Source: Candidatus Bathyarchaeota archaeon
Lineage (GTDB): Archaea > Thermoproteota > Bathyarchaeia > TCS64
Assembly: GCA_014730055.1 (NCBI GenBank)
Contig: WJIV01000126.1
Location: 1 to 5,181 of the forward strand
Direction: 5' to 3'
Length of the DNA stretch: 5,181 bases
Shown: in pieces, positions 1 through 5,181 of the stretch
How positions within the stretch are numbered: position 1 is the first letter of the stretch
Layout of the letters: each line of letters opens with the position of its first letter
Translations under genes and position numbers: made by a program
The notes under the pieces: generated by a model
Databases searched by the model: none
The model's input: only the letters and a program-made list of their open reading frames with translations
Told to the model about the DNA's origin: nothing

Positions 1-947
1 TATACAAGCAGGTCAATTCTACCACTTAGTGAGTAAGCTATTGATTCTAATCTCTTACCACTGTATGCAAGGGATGTCTCTATGAATGAGTTCGTGTTTT
101 TCATTGAAGTATATGAGTGCTCAATCAATGAGCACACATCTGTTGTGACGGATTTTTCTATAGCATTTTTTATCGTTTCCAAAAATTCTTCGAGGGGTTT
201 TTCGTCCAAGTTGATAAGGTGCTGTTTATAAAAATCGAAAAACATCTCATCATCGCCTTTAAGAATGTATCCGCATGCTACTGCCTTATCAGCGAAGAGC
301 CCGGGTTTTTCAATCCCTTTAACGATGAAAGTTAGATCATTATATAGTTTTTTCCTGATAATTCCGTCCTTAAAGAAGTGGTTGAGGTCTACTTTGTTGA
401 ATAGATTGGTAAAATCTGGTTTTATCCAGTAGCTAGATAGAGGTAAAGAGTACTCAATTTCCTGCCCCATTTGAGTCTCGGTCTCAAATTCAAGAGAATC
501 GATTATGAACCTTCTGCCTGTGAAATACATAGGGCCAAAAGTTGTACCACCATGATCACCGAATAATCCGTTTCGCCTAACGTTTCCGATGAACTCGAGG
601 GTTTCTCCTTCTATGAGCAGAGGATTTTTCTCTTTAACATCCATTTTCTCCTTTGATTTTAGAATAATACCGCTTACTACCTCGGATTCTTCGATGACAT
701 CACCATAGGTGAAATACGAGAATCCGCCAGCAACTATACTTTGGAAGACATTGTTCAGGTATTTTTCAGTTTCCCAGTTTTTTACATCTATCTTCTTTTC
801 TTGGTTAGACACTTGCATGCCTGATCTCATAAGATTGTTGAGGTGGGAATCAATATCGAATTCTTTTATTTGGATTTTAGTGACACAATCACTACAGAAC
901 TTGCTGCCTGGTTTTATCTCAGCTCCACATTCGGAACAATAACTCAC
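1..947 (-). CDS. Zinc-ribbon protein with PH/GRAM-like segment, C-terminus cut off by window edge
   Basis: The frame reads from a GTG at 947 to the window edge without a stop, giving 315 codons; the 3' end is missing. GTG is the only usable start, because an in-frame TGA lies at 956-954 and a GAGGG motif sits 3 nt upstream. Residues 4-21 form a zinc ribbon, CxxC-x10-CxxC (Cys 4, 7, 18, 21), of the small archaeal/bacterial zinc-ribbon type. Residues about 108-150 (LLIEGETLEF, then GPMYFTGRRFII) resemble the opening strands of PH/GRAM-like domains, where a 'G-lyl-T-xRR-lii' pattern is common; this is a pattern match by eye. The rest (about 180-315) is a mixed hydrophilic body, helical near the end, with no catalytic motif and no membrane segment I can see, so it is probably cytosolic. 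Its upstream neighbour carries the same zinc ribbon on a different body. Function unknown; zinc binding is the only role I would infer. Confidence 0.85.
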   Translation of the reverse strand, partial: MSYCSECGAEIKPGSKFCSDCVTKIQIKEFDIDSHLNNLMRSGMQVSNQEKKIDVKNWETEKYLNNVFQSIVAGGFSYFTYGDVIEESEVVSGIILKSKEKMDVKEKNPLLIEGETLEFIGNVRRNGLFGDHGGTTFGPMYFTGRRFIIDSLEFETETQMGQEIEYSLPLSSYWIKPDFTNLFNKVDLNHFFKDGIIRKKLYNDLTFIVKGIEKPGLFADKAVACGYILKGDDEMFFDFYKQHLINLDEKPLEEFLETIKNAIEKSVTTDVCSLIEHSYTSMKNTNSFIETSLAYSGKRLESIAYSLSGRIDLLV

Positions 948-974
948 GTGCCCTCAGTTATCTTTAGGGGATGA

Positions 975-988
975 TAAATATATTTTAT
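975..988 (-). promoter_or_regulatory. Probable BRE/TATA promoter of the downstream zinc-ribbon gene
   Basis: On the minus strand, ATAAAA (988-983) fits the archaeal BRE pattern RNWAAW and is followed directly by TATATTTA (982-975). A start about 26 nt downstream of the TATA centre falls near 952, only a few bases before the GTG at 947, so the message would be nearly leaderless. This lies in the 51-bp gap after the upstream zinc-ribbon gene and suggests the second gene can be transcribed on its own. Inferred from sequence pattern and spacing; the DNA is AT-rich, so chance matches are possible. Confidence 0.5.
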
Positions 989-998
989 TCGGGGATTC

Positions 999-2138
999 TT
1001 AATACGGGGATATTAAGCTTAGTACGGGCTGGACAAGATTAGCATAGTATATTAAGTCGTATATTTCCTTGATCGCCTTGTTGTATGAACGTTGACGTAT
1101 GTATCTCAGGATTTGATCTTTACTTCTGTTAATCTTGTCAGAGGTGTAATAGGAGATCTGGGTAACATGATAAACGGCTGCTATTTTCAGCACCATGGTT
1201 TCCAGCTCTGTCAGGGATGCCAGTGTCTTTTTTCTCAAATTCTCTGGCGGCTTTCTCATGAACCCTGAATTATCTTTGCACTCTTGAACCATACTGAGGG
1301 TCTCCTTATATTTTTCTTCTAAGCTTCCAAGACTAAAGAATGGTGAGATATATCGCTCGGGATCTGTTTTGAGATCATCGTGAATGACATAACTGTAAGG
1401 ATATAGGAATTTTCCATAGGAGGTCTCAGCATTAATAGTAGATGTCACATTTTTCCCCGTCTTGTTTGCCTCGGTATAACGCTGATAATCAACTTTATCT
1501 AATTGGCTCAGGTTATGCTTTTCTAGGTTCTCTAAAAACTTTCTAATTGTTCTTTCATAACCTCTTACTTTCTTTACATCACTTACGTCTTCCTCAAAAA
1601 GTAGTTGAGCCAGATGGCCTGAGTAATCCGAGAAAACTGATGAGACAGTGTTTATAGTGCGAGATGCCTGTTGTGTTTCCTTATAAGATTTAGCTAGTTG
1701 TATAAACTCATTTTCAATTCTTTCAAGGCGATCATCCGGAATTTTAATATCCTTTGGAACTATTCCAAAGTCATTGACCGTGTCTCTCCCTAGAATATCA
1801 AGCCAGTTCAGGTAAAAGAGCAGCCCATATAAACTAGCAGGACCTCCATCATCAGTTAGTCGTATACTATCCTGCTCTTTCACAATATGCGAACTCATGT
1901 AAGGTAAAATTTCTCTGGTTATACCGCATAATGCTGTTGAGTTTTTATCGACTATCCACGCAGCTACTCTCTTGAATTCCTCAAAATCTTCAGATCGCCA
2001 AAAATCACGTCCTTGTGGCCCTGTTTCTGGAAATTTTTTTGGGGCATTTTGTATTCTTGGTTGTATCTGATTTCCGCAGTTAGTACAGAATTTATCCGTA
2101 TCCTTTACAGGGGACCCGCACTCTGTGCAATAAGGCAT
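999..2138 (-). CDS. Uncharacterised zinc-ribbon protein with long helical body
   Basis: A 379-residue protein from ATG at 2138 to TAA at 1001-999; an in-frame TGA just upstream (2144-2142) fixes the start. The N-terminus is a zinc ribbon with Cys 4, 7, 18 and 21, in the same spacing as the next gene downstream. Residues about 25-45 are a proline/glycine-rich linker. The remainder is mainly charged, helix-prone sequence, including likely helices at about 135-210 and 270-365. There is a short hydrophobic patch around 102-116 (LYGLLFYLNWL) but no convincing membrane span or signal peptide. Two further cysteines (71, 287) are not arranged as a site. I see no nuclease, ATPase or methyltransferase motif and recognise no family beyond the zinc ribbon. 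It is the first of two leftward zinc-ribbon genes and is divergent from the efflux operon. The ribosome-binding site is weak at best (GTGAG about 7 nt from ATG). Function unknown. Confidence 0.9.
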   Translation of the reverse strand: MPYCTECGSPVKDTDKFCTNCGNQIQPRIQNAPKKFPETGPQGRDFWRSEDFEEFKRVAAWIVDKNSTALCGITREILPYMSSHIVKEQDSIRLTDDGGPASLYGLLFYLNWLDILGRDTVNDFGIVPKDIKIPDDRLERIENEFIQLAKSYKETQQASRTINTVSSVFSDYSGHLAQLLFEEDVSDVKKVRGYERTIRKFLENLEKHNLSQLDKVDYQRYTEANKTGKNVTSTINAETSYGKFLYPYSYVIHDDLKTDPERYISPFFSLGSLEEKYKETLSMVQECKDNSGFMRKPPENLRKKTLASLTELETMVLKIAAVYHVTQISYYTSDKINRSKDQILRYIRQRSYNKAIKEIYDLIYYANLVQPVLSLISPY

Positions 2139-2186
2139 TATTCAACTCACTGATTTTTTAGCGTAACATATTATTATCAGTATCGA

Positions 2187-2194
2187 TATTTATA
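2187..2194 (-). promoter_or_regulatory. TATA box of the 379-residue zinc-ribbon gene
   Basis: TATAAATA on the minus strand, about 52 nt before the ATG at 2138. Transcription starting about 26 nt downstream would begin near 2164 and leave a leader of roughly 26 nt. No clear BRE precedes it. It faces away from the transporter promoter, and the inverted repeat at 2246-2265 lies about 50 bp upstream of it, too far to block it by simple overlap. Confidence 0.55.
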
Positions 2195-2224
2195 CAGAAT
2201 GAGATTTTCGCTAAACTCAAATGC

Positions 2225-2238
2225 AGAAATTTAAATAT
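2225..2238 (+). promoter_or_regulatory. BRE/TATA promoter of the efflux operon
   Basis: AGAAAT (2225-2230) matches the archaeal BRE pattern RNWAAW, and TTAAATAT (2231-2238) follows immediately as the TATA box. The expected start, about 25 nt downstream of the TATA centre, is near 2259-2261, giving a leader of about 28-30 nt that contains the Shine-Dalgarno sequence. The predicted start lies inside the inverted repeat at 2246-2265. Position and pattern both fit an archaeal promoter; there is no direct evidence of transcription. Confidence 0.65.
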
Positions 2239-2245
2239 AATAAAG

Positions 2246-2265
2246 TACTACAAATTTTTGTAGTA
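2246..2265. promoter_or_regulatory. Perfect inverted repeat, probable operator of the efflux operon
   Basis: TACTACAAA (2246-2254) and TTTGTAGTA (2257-2265) are exact reverse complements separated by TT. The repeat starts 8 bp after the TATA box and spans the predicted transcription start, the place where archaeal repressors commonly block RNA polymerase recruitment. Its two-fold symmetry suits a dimeric winged-helix protein such as the ArsR-like regulator encoded at the end of the operon; this pairing is inference. A hairpin in the mRNA is less likely because most of the left arm would lie upstream of the transcript start. Confidence 0.65.
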
Positions 2266-2277
2266 GTTTAATAATTT

Positions 2278-2281
2278 GGAG
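2278..2281 (+). promoter_or_regulatory. Shine-Dalgarno of the MFS transporter
   Basis: GGAG, 7 nt before the ATG at 2289. It supports that ATG as the start and shows that the operon's first gene is translated from a leadered message. Confidence 0.7.
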
Positions 2282-2288
2282 TAATATA

Positions 2289-3689
2289 ATGGAATTAAAT
2301 AAGAGAGCAGTGCTCATAACAGTTATACTCACCAACTTTCTCACACCTTTCAACGGGAGCAGCTTTAACATCGCTCTTCCTAGTATTGCAGCTGAATACG
2401 GTCTGGATGCAGTTACAATGAGCTGGACGAGTCTTGCATATCTTCTAACTTCAGCCATGTTCTTAATACCCTTTGGCAGGATAGCTGACATGTACGGTAG
2501 AAAGCGCGTATTCCTATCCGGGATAACCCTGTTCAGCATTTCCTCAGCCCTCCTAGCAATTTTACCTTCCTCATCGACTGTTGTAATATTTAGGGCCTTA
2601 CAGGGTGTCGGATCGGCCATGATATTTGGAACAAGCCTAGCTATACTTGTTTCAGTCAGCACACCAAATGACAGGGGAAGGATGCTGGGTATATCAGTGG
2701 CAGCTGTGTACGTTGGATTAAGCGCGGGTCCCTATATTGGAGGGTTTTTGACAGAGAATTTCGGCTGGCGAAGCATTTTCTTTGTAAATATTGGTATAGG
2801 TATTGCCATTATCCTTCTAACCTTGATATACATAAAGATAGACTGGAGAGAACAGGATCAGGGTAAGTTTGACTTTATTGGTTCGGCAACATTTAGTATA
2901 ATGCTCCTTGCTCTAATGTATGGGATGTCAAGGTTACCGGATAGAGCTGCAATATTACCCATAGCTATCGGATTGATCATGATAGGTATCTTTATCCACA
3001 TAGAGGAAAACGTGGATAATCCTGTTCTAGATCTCAGTATCTTCAGGGAAAACCTTGTGTACTCGTTGTTCAATATATCGGCTCTAATAAACTTCAGCGC
3101 CACCTTCAGCCTTACCTTTCTTCTTAGCATGTACCTACAATATCACAAGGGATTGAATGCACAGGCTGCTGGAACAATACTAATGGCCTCGCCAATTATA
3201 CAGTCAATAATGTCCCCGATCGCTGGAAGGCTCAGCGACAGAATAGCCCCGACAAGACTTTCCTGGATGGGAATGGGGGTCACATCAATTGCCCTTGCAC
3301 CTCTTTCTCTTATCAATGGATCTACTTCAATTACATATATTGTAGTCAGTCTTCTTATACTAGGTCTAGGCTTGGCTTTATTCAGTAGCCCAAATACAAA
3401 CGCCATCATGGGGAGTGTAGATAGAAGTCTGCTTGGAGTTGCTTCCTCCACTGTTGGTACCATGAGACTACTCGGGCAGATGCTGAGCCAGGGAATAGCA
3501 ATGACTCTAATCGCGATTAACCTCGGCTCAGCTACCATTGCCCCAGAATTATACCCTGAATTGTTGACTAGCATAAGAATCACATTCACATTATTCTTCC
3601 TGCTTTGCATGCTTGGTACAGCTGCCGCTTTCTTTGGAAGCAGTATGACCCAACGAACAAGAAAGGAGAAGGTAGAGCTTGGAGCCTGA
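2289..3689 (+). CDS. MFS multidrug efflux transporter, DHA2-like
   Basis: A 466-residue polytopic membrane protein expected to export drugs or other small toxic compounds by proton antiport. Major-facilitator signatures are visible: motif A GRIADMYGRKR (63-73), motif B RALQGVGSAM (102-111), the antiporter motif C GLSAGPYIGG (143-152), then WRSIFFVN (160-167). A second, degenerate motif A (GRLSDRIAPTR, 313-323) marks the C-terminal half. NPVLDLSIF (244-252) and FSSPNTNAIM (365-374) are typical of the DHA2 (EmrB/QacA-like) group, usually 14-helix; length and hydrophobic pattern fit 12-14 helices. In helix 1, where many DHA2 members have LDxTIVNVALP, this protein reads FNGSSFNIALP, so the acidic residue is absent. 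The C-terminus is a short basic/polar cytosolic tail. The gene heads an operon with an ArsR-like regulator overlapping its end by 11 bp. The substrate cannot be read from the sequence. Confidence 0.93.
   Translation: MELNKRAVLITVILTNFLTPFNGSSFNIALPSIAAEYGLDAVTMSWTSLAYLLTSAMFLIPFGRIADMYGRKRVFLSGITLFSISSALLAILPSSSTVVIFRALQGVGSAMIFGTSLAILVSVSTPNDRGRMLGISVAAVYVGLSAGPYIGGFLTENFGWRSIFFVNIGIGIAIILLTLIYIKIDWREQDQGKFDFIGSATFSIMLLALMYGMSRLPDRAAILPIAIGLIMIGIFIHIEENVDNPVLDLSIFRENLVYSLFNISALINFSATFSLTFLLSMYLQYHKGLNAQAAGTILMASPIIQSIMSPIAGRLSDRIAPTRLSWMGMGVTSIALAPLSLINGSTSITYIVVSLLILGLGLALFSSPNTNAIMGSVDRSLLGVASSTVGTMRLLGQMLSQGIAMTLIAINLGSATIAPELYPELLTSIRITFTLFFLLCMLGTAAAFFGSSMTQRTRKEKVELGA
3665..3672 (+). 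promoter_or_regulatory. Shine-Dalgarno that decides the regulator's TTG start
   Basis: GGAGAAGG inside the 3' end of the transporter gene. The GAAGG part ends 6 nt before the TTG at 3679. With the in-frame TAG at 3673-3675 it makes that TTG the best start for the regulator. Confidence 0.65.
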
Positions 3690-4272
3690 GGGAGTTAAGG
3701 TCATAAAGGACCCTGAGGTAGCCAAGCTCCTCAGCGATGAGACGAGAAGGAAGATGTTGGACCTCCTGAGACATAAGGAGATGAGCGCAACGGATCTCGT
3801 AAAGGAATTGGATAAAGGCTACAGCAGCATAATGTATCATCTTCAGTTACTTGAGGAGGCAGATCTTGTTATGCAGGTGCGTGATGAGATCATCCAGAAA
3901 AAAGTCCAATCCTTCTACAGGGCAACGGCCTGGAGCTTCCATGTATCATATTATATTGACGAGACCATGATAGATGATGAAGAATACAAGGCCTGGCGTG
4001 AAGACCTATATAACAGATTATTAGAGGGACTATCGGCCTACGGAATAGAGGTCCCCCCAGATCAAAAATCCAGAGCTAAGGAACTAGTTGGAAAACTGTA
4101 TATAAAACAGAAGAAGGAATTTGAGGAAAGGCAGGAGATGAGAGAATCCGAAATACAGCTAGAGCCTCATATCGGAAGATCAATAGCCCATATCCTAGCA
4201 AATGTCCGGTTGATTAAAGATAACGAGTATAAGAAAGCAGCAGAAGAGTTGATTAGTATTTTAAACCTGTAA
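3679..4272 (+). CDS. ArsR-like winged-helix transcriptional regulator
   Basis: A 197-residue DNA-binding protein that starts at TTG 3679, overlapping the transporter by 11 bp. An in-frame TAG at 3673-3675 excludes a longer form; the next ATG (3754) would remove the first helix of the fold. Residues about 12-62 match the ArsR/HTH_20-type winged helix: LLSDETRRKMLDLL (helix 1), MSATDLVKEL (helix 2), and recognition helix GYSSIMYHLQLLEEADLV (47-64), followed by a wing at about 65-82. The remaining roughly 110 residues are helical, charged and coiled-coil-like near 130-160; they probably serve in dimerisation and/or ligand sensing. There is no cysteine anywhere in the protein, so the classical thiolate metal site of ArsR/SmtB sensors is absent. 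Together with the transporter and the inverted repeat at the promoter, this suggests an autorepressor of the efflux operon that responds to a transported compound. The regulatory role is inferred; the fold is well supported. Confidence 0.88.
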   Translation: MEPEGVKVIKDPEVAKLLSDETRRKMLDLLRHKEMSATDLVKELDKGYSSIMYHLQLLEEADLVMQVRDEIIQKKVQSFYRATAWSFHVSYYIDETMIDDEEYKAWREDLYNRLLEGLSAYGIEVPPDQKSRAKELVGKLYIKQKKEFEERQEMRESEIQLEPHIGRSIAHILANVRLIKDNEYKKAAEELISILNL

Positions 4273-4293
4273 AAATTTTAATTTAGTCTTTTT
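4271..4293. terminator. Probable T-run terminators between convergent genes
   Basis: The 10-bp gap between the regulator's TAA and the ferritin-like gene's TAA is AT-only. On the plus strand TTTT (4276-4279), TTT (4282-4284) and TTTTT (4289-4293) follow the regulator. On the minus strand AAAATTTTT (4279-4271) follows the ferritin-like gene. Oligo-T without a hairpin is the usual archaeal intrinsic terminator, so this short stretch may end transcripts from both sides. Inferred only from base composition. Confidence 0.45.
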
Positions 4294-4822
4294 CCCGTAG
4301 CTTCTCCTGCATCCTCTTAGAGCGCAGATACCGTTCCTCCAACTGCTCATCGCTCCTGAACATGGTTGAGAAGTCGTTAGGATCAACCTTGATGAAGGGC
4401 TTCTCTGAGAGCTTCTTTAGCATCCTGTGATGCCGCTTCTCATCATCCCTCCAGGCCTCAACTATCTCCTTTAGACCTGGAGTCTTTTTAAGCCAGGTAT
4501 ACTCTAGGACCTTCTCCGCTGCCTTGATAGACTCCTGTTCAAGCTCGATGTGCCTGCGGAGACCTTCTCTAAGATCCATCCTGTCATCCTTCAGGATTTC
4601 TTTGCCCTCAAGGTTATCGATTACAGTCTGCAGGGCCTCGATGTGCTTCTGACTATCGAACATTATCAGGTGAAGCATACGCCTCACGCCAGGATTGTCC
4701 ACCTTTGCACCATAATCCTGGTACTGAGAAACAAGCTGACCCTCAGTCTCTATCTGATTCTTAAGGATGCTAACGGCCTCCTCCCTCTCCTTCTTCTCCC
4801 TCTCGCCCATAACCGACGCCAC
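4283..4822 (-). CDS. Ferritin-like (rubrerythrin-related) four-helix protein
   Basis: A 179-residue soluble protein whose first ~140 residues fit the ferritin-like four-helix bundle, a fold that usually binds a di-iron centre for oxygen/peroxide handling or iron chemistry. Helix 1 has Glu27-x6-Tyr34, as in rubrerythrins; helix 3 offers Glu95 (HIELEQESI); helix 4 has Glu128-x2-His131 (DDEKRHH). Helix 2 reads DSQKH, so His60 is present but the Glu expected three residues earlier is Ser57, with Asp56 adjacent. There is no CxxC rubredoxin domain, so it is not a full rubrerythrin. Residues 140-179 form an extra charged tail (SDEQLEERYLRSKRMQEKLREKD at its end, partly helical). The start used is GTG at 4822, with AGGTG 5 nt upstream; ATG at 4810 (residue 5) is the alternative. 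It has its own TATA-like element and converges on the efflux operon. The fold is fairly sure; metal content and activity are not. Confidence 0.82.
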   Translation of the reverse strand: MASVMGEREKKEREEAVSILKNQIETEGQLVSQYQDYGAKVDNPGVRRMLHLIMFDSQKHIEALQTVIDNLEGKEILKDDRMDLREGLRRHIELEQESIKAAEKVLEYTWLKKTPGLKEIVEAWRDDEKRHHRMLKKLSEKPFIKVDPNDFSTMFRSDEQLEERYLRSKRMQEKLREKD

Positions 4823-4827
4823 AAAAA

Positions 4828-4832
4828 CACCT
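4828..4832 (-). promoter_or_regulatory. Shine-Dalgarno-like AGGTG supporting the GTG start
   Basis: AGGTG on the minus strand lies 5 nt before the GTG at 4822 and 17 nt before the in-frame ATG at 4810, so it favours GTG. The predicted transcription start is about 4831-4833, which would place this motif at the very 5' end of the message and leaves the choice open. Confidence 0.4.
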
Positions 4833-4853
4833 AAGAATCCAACAGAAGGACGA

Positions 4854-4867
4854 CTTATATTGTTAAT
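4854..4867 (-). promoter_or_regulatory. Probable TATA promoter of the ferritin-like gene
   Basis: AATATAAG (4861-4854) on the minus strand, preceded by ATTAAC (4867-4862), a five-of-six match to the BRE pattern RNWAAW. A start about 26 nt downstream falls near 4832, giving a leader of about 10 nt to the GTG or about 22 nt to the later ATG. It lies in the 61-bp gap after the dipeptidase gene, so the ferritin-like gene need not depend on read-through. Confidence 0.5.
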
Positions 4868-4869
4868 CG

Positions 4870-4878
4870 AAAAAGAAA
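4870..4878 (-). terminator. Oligo-T terminator after the dipeptidase gene
   Basis: TTTCTTTTT on the minus strand, beginning 5 nt after the TAG stop at 4886-4884. A T-rich tract at this position, without a hairpin, is the usual form of archaeal termination. It sits just upstream of the ferritin-like gene's TATA element, consistent with separate transcription units. Confidence 0.5.
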
Positions 4879-4883
4879 GGGGC

Positions 4884-5181
4884 CTATTCTCCCCAGACCC
4901 TTCTGAAGTATCTCAGCCAGTTCCCCCCAAGGATCTTAAGGATCTCCTCATCCGAGTACCCCCTTGAGACAAGGCCTTCCGTGATGTAGGGACCTTTACT
5001 TATGCTGTCCAATCCAAAGACATAGTAGTGCTCATAAGGATGCTTTCTCCGGACGTGACTGGTCGGGTCCGACTGGAATCTGGCCTCGAAGTTTCTGCAG
5101 TGGACCCCATAGTAATCCTCGGGGGTTAAACCCTCATTGATATCCAGGCCAATACCCACGTGATCAACCCCGAGTAGGTCA
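4884..5181 (-). CDS. M19-family dipeptidase (membrane/renal dipeptidase-like), C-terminal part
   Basis: The frame is open from the window edge to TAG at 4886-4884 and shows the last 98 residues; the N-terminus, with the HxD metal ligands, lies outside. The visible part begins DLLGVDHVGIGLDINEG, matching the HVGIGsDfDG strand near the end of peptidase M19 proteins, whose first Asp belongs to the active site and is kept here (Asp13). ITEGLVSRGYSDEEILKILGGNWLRYF (residues 66-92) is the typical C-terminal signature, usually GGNfLRvf. Family members are zinc-dependent TIM-barrel hydrolases of dipeptides, often with D-residues at the C-terminal position. No membrane anchor or signal can be seen in this part. 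An internal GTG at 5159 is not a real start, since conserved family sequence continues upstream of it. It is followed by a T-run and then the ferritin-like gene, with no obvious functional link to either neighbour. Confidence 0.88.
   Translation of the reverse strand, partial: DLLGVDHVGIGLDINEGLTPEDYYGVHCRNFEARFQSDPTSHVRRKHPYEHYYVFGLDSISKGPYITEGLVSRGYSDEEILKILGGNWLRYFRRVWGE

Noticed and set aside
709..942. Plus-strand open frame of 77 codons
   Set aside because: It lies wholly antisense to the zinc-ribbon gene, whose cysteine pattern proves the minus-strand frame; the antisense protein has no recognisable features.
2246..2265. Inverted repeat as a terminator hairpin or riboswitch stem
   Set aside because: It sits right after a BRE/TATA and across the expected transcription start, so much of the left arm would not be transcribed; an operator explains it better.
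2231..2662. Minus-strand open frame of 143 codons over the transporter start
   Set aside because: Antisense to the conserved N-terminal half of the transporter and across its promoter; it is a by-product of hydrophobic codons.
2858..3840. Three further minus-strand open frames (2858-3130, 3143-3610, 3586-3840)
   Set aside because: All antisense to the well-supported transporter and regulator genes, with no motif or plausible ribosome-binding site.
3679..4272. Regulator as a metal-sensing ArsR/SmtB protein
   Set aside because: It has no cysteine, and the CxC-type site in the recognition-helix region is absent.
4550..4967. Two plus-strand open frames (4550-4834 and 4767-4967)
   Set aside because: They are antisense to the ferritin-like and dipeptidase genes and run through their promoter and terminator signals.
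4884..5159. A complete small gene starting at the GTG at 5159
   Set aside because: The codons upstream (DLLGVDH) continue the conserved M19 sequence to the window edge, so this is the end of a larger gene.
1..5181. tRNA, rRNA, CRISPR array, insertion sequence or transposase
   Set aside because: I saw no clover-leaf-like sequence, regularly spaced repeats, transposase motif or terminal inverted repeats.

Overview
The window looks archaeal. The genes are preceded by TATA-type promoter elements (with a BRE-like hexamer in two or three cases) at spacings that imply short leaders. Likely terminators are T-runs rather than hairpins, arginine is often AGA/AGG and isoleucine often ATA, and the proteins are of kinds common in archaea (small CxxC zinc ribbons, a Cys-free ArsR-type regulator, a ferritin-like protein). 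I cannot assign a lineage from the sequence alone. There are six protein genes, two cut by the window edges, and no RNA gene, CRISPR array or recognisable mobile element.

Region 1 (1-2138, minus strand) holds two consecutive genes. Each starts with the same four-cysteine zinc ribbon (Cys 4, 7, 18, 21), then continues into unrelated-looking, uncharacterised bodies. The upstream gene (999-2138) is complete and mostly helical. The downstream one (947 to beyond position 1) has what looks like a PH/GRAM-like segment and loses its C-terminus at the window edge. Each has its own TATA-like element. Their functions are unknown.

Region 2 (2139-4272) is a divergent promoter region followed by a plus-strand operon. 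It encodes a drug-efflux-type MFS transporter (DHA2-like, 466 aa) and an ArsR-like winged-helix regulator (197 aa) whose TTG start overlaps the transporter's end by 11 bp. A perfect inverted repeat with 9-bp arms lies just downstream of the transporter's BRE/TATA, at the expected transcription start. The simplest reading is a self-regulated efflux module: the regulator represses its own operon until a ligand, probably not a thiol-bound metal, releases it.

Region 3 (4283-5181, minus strand) converges on that operon with only 10 bp between stop codons. It has a ferritin-like four-helix protein with its own promoter and, upstream, the C-terminal 98 residues of an M19-type (membrane/renal dipeptidase family) peptidase. 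This end is clearly richer in G+C than the zinc-ribbon end, suggesting a boundary between core-like and accessory DNA.

The best candidates for new biology are the zinc-ribbon pair and the operator-regulator-transporter circuit. Neither is proven to be a new system here.
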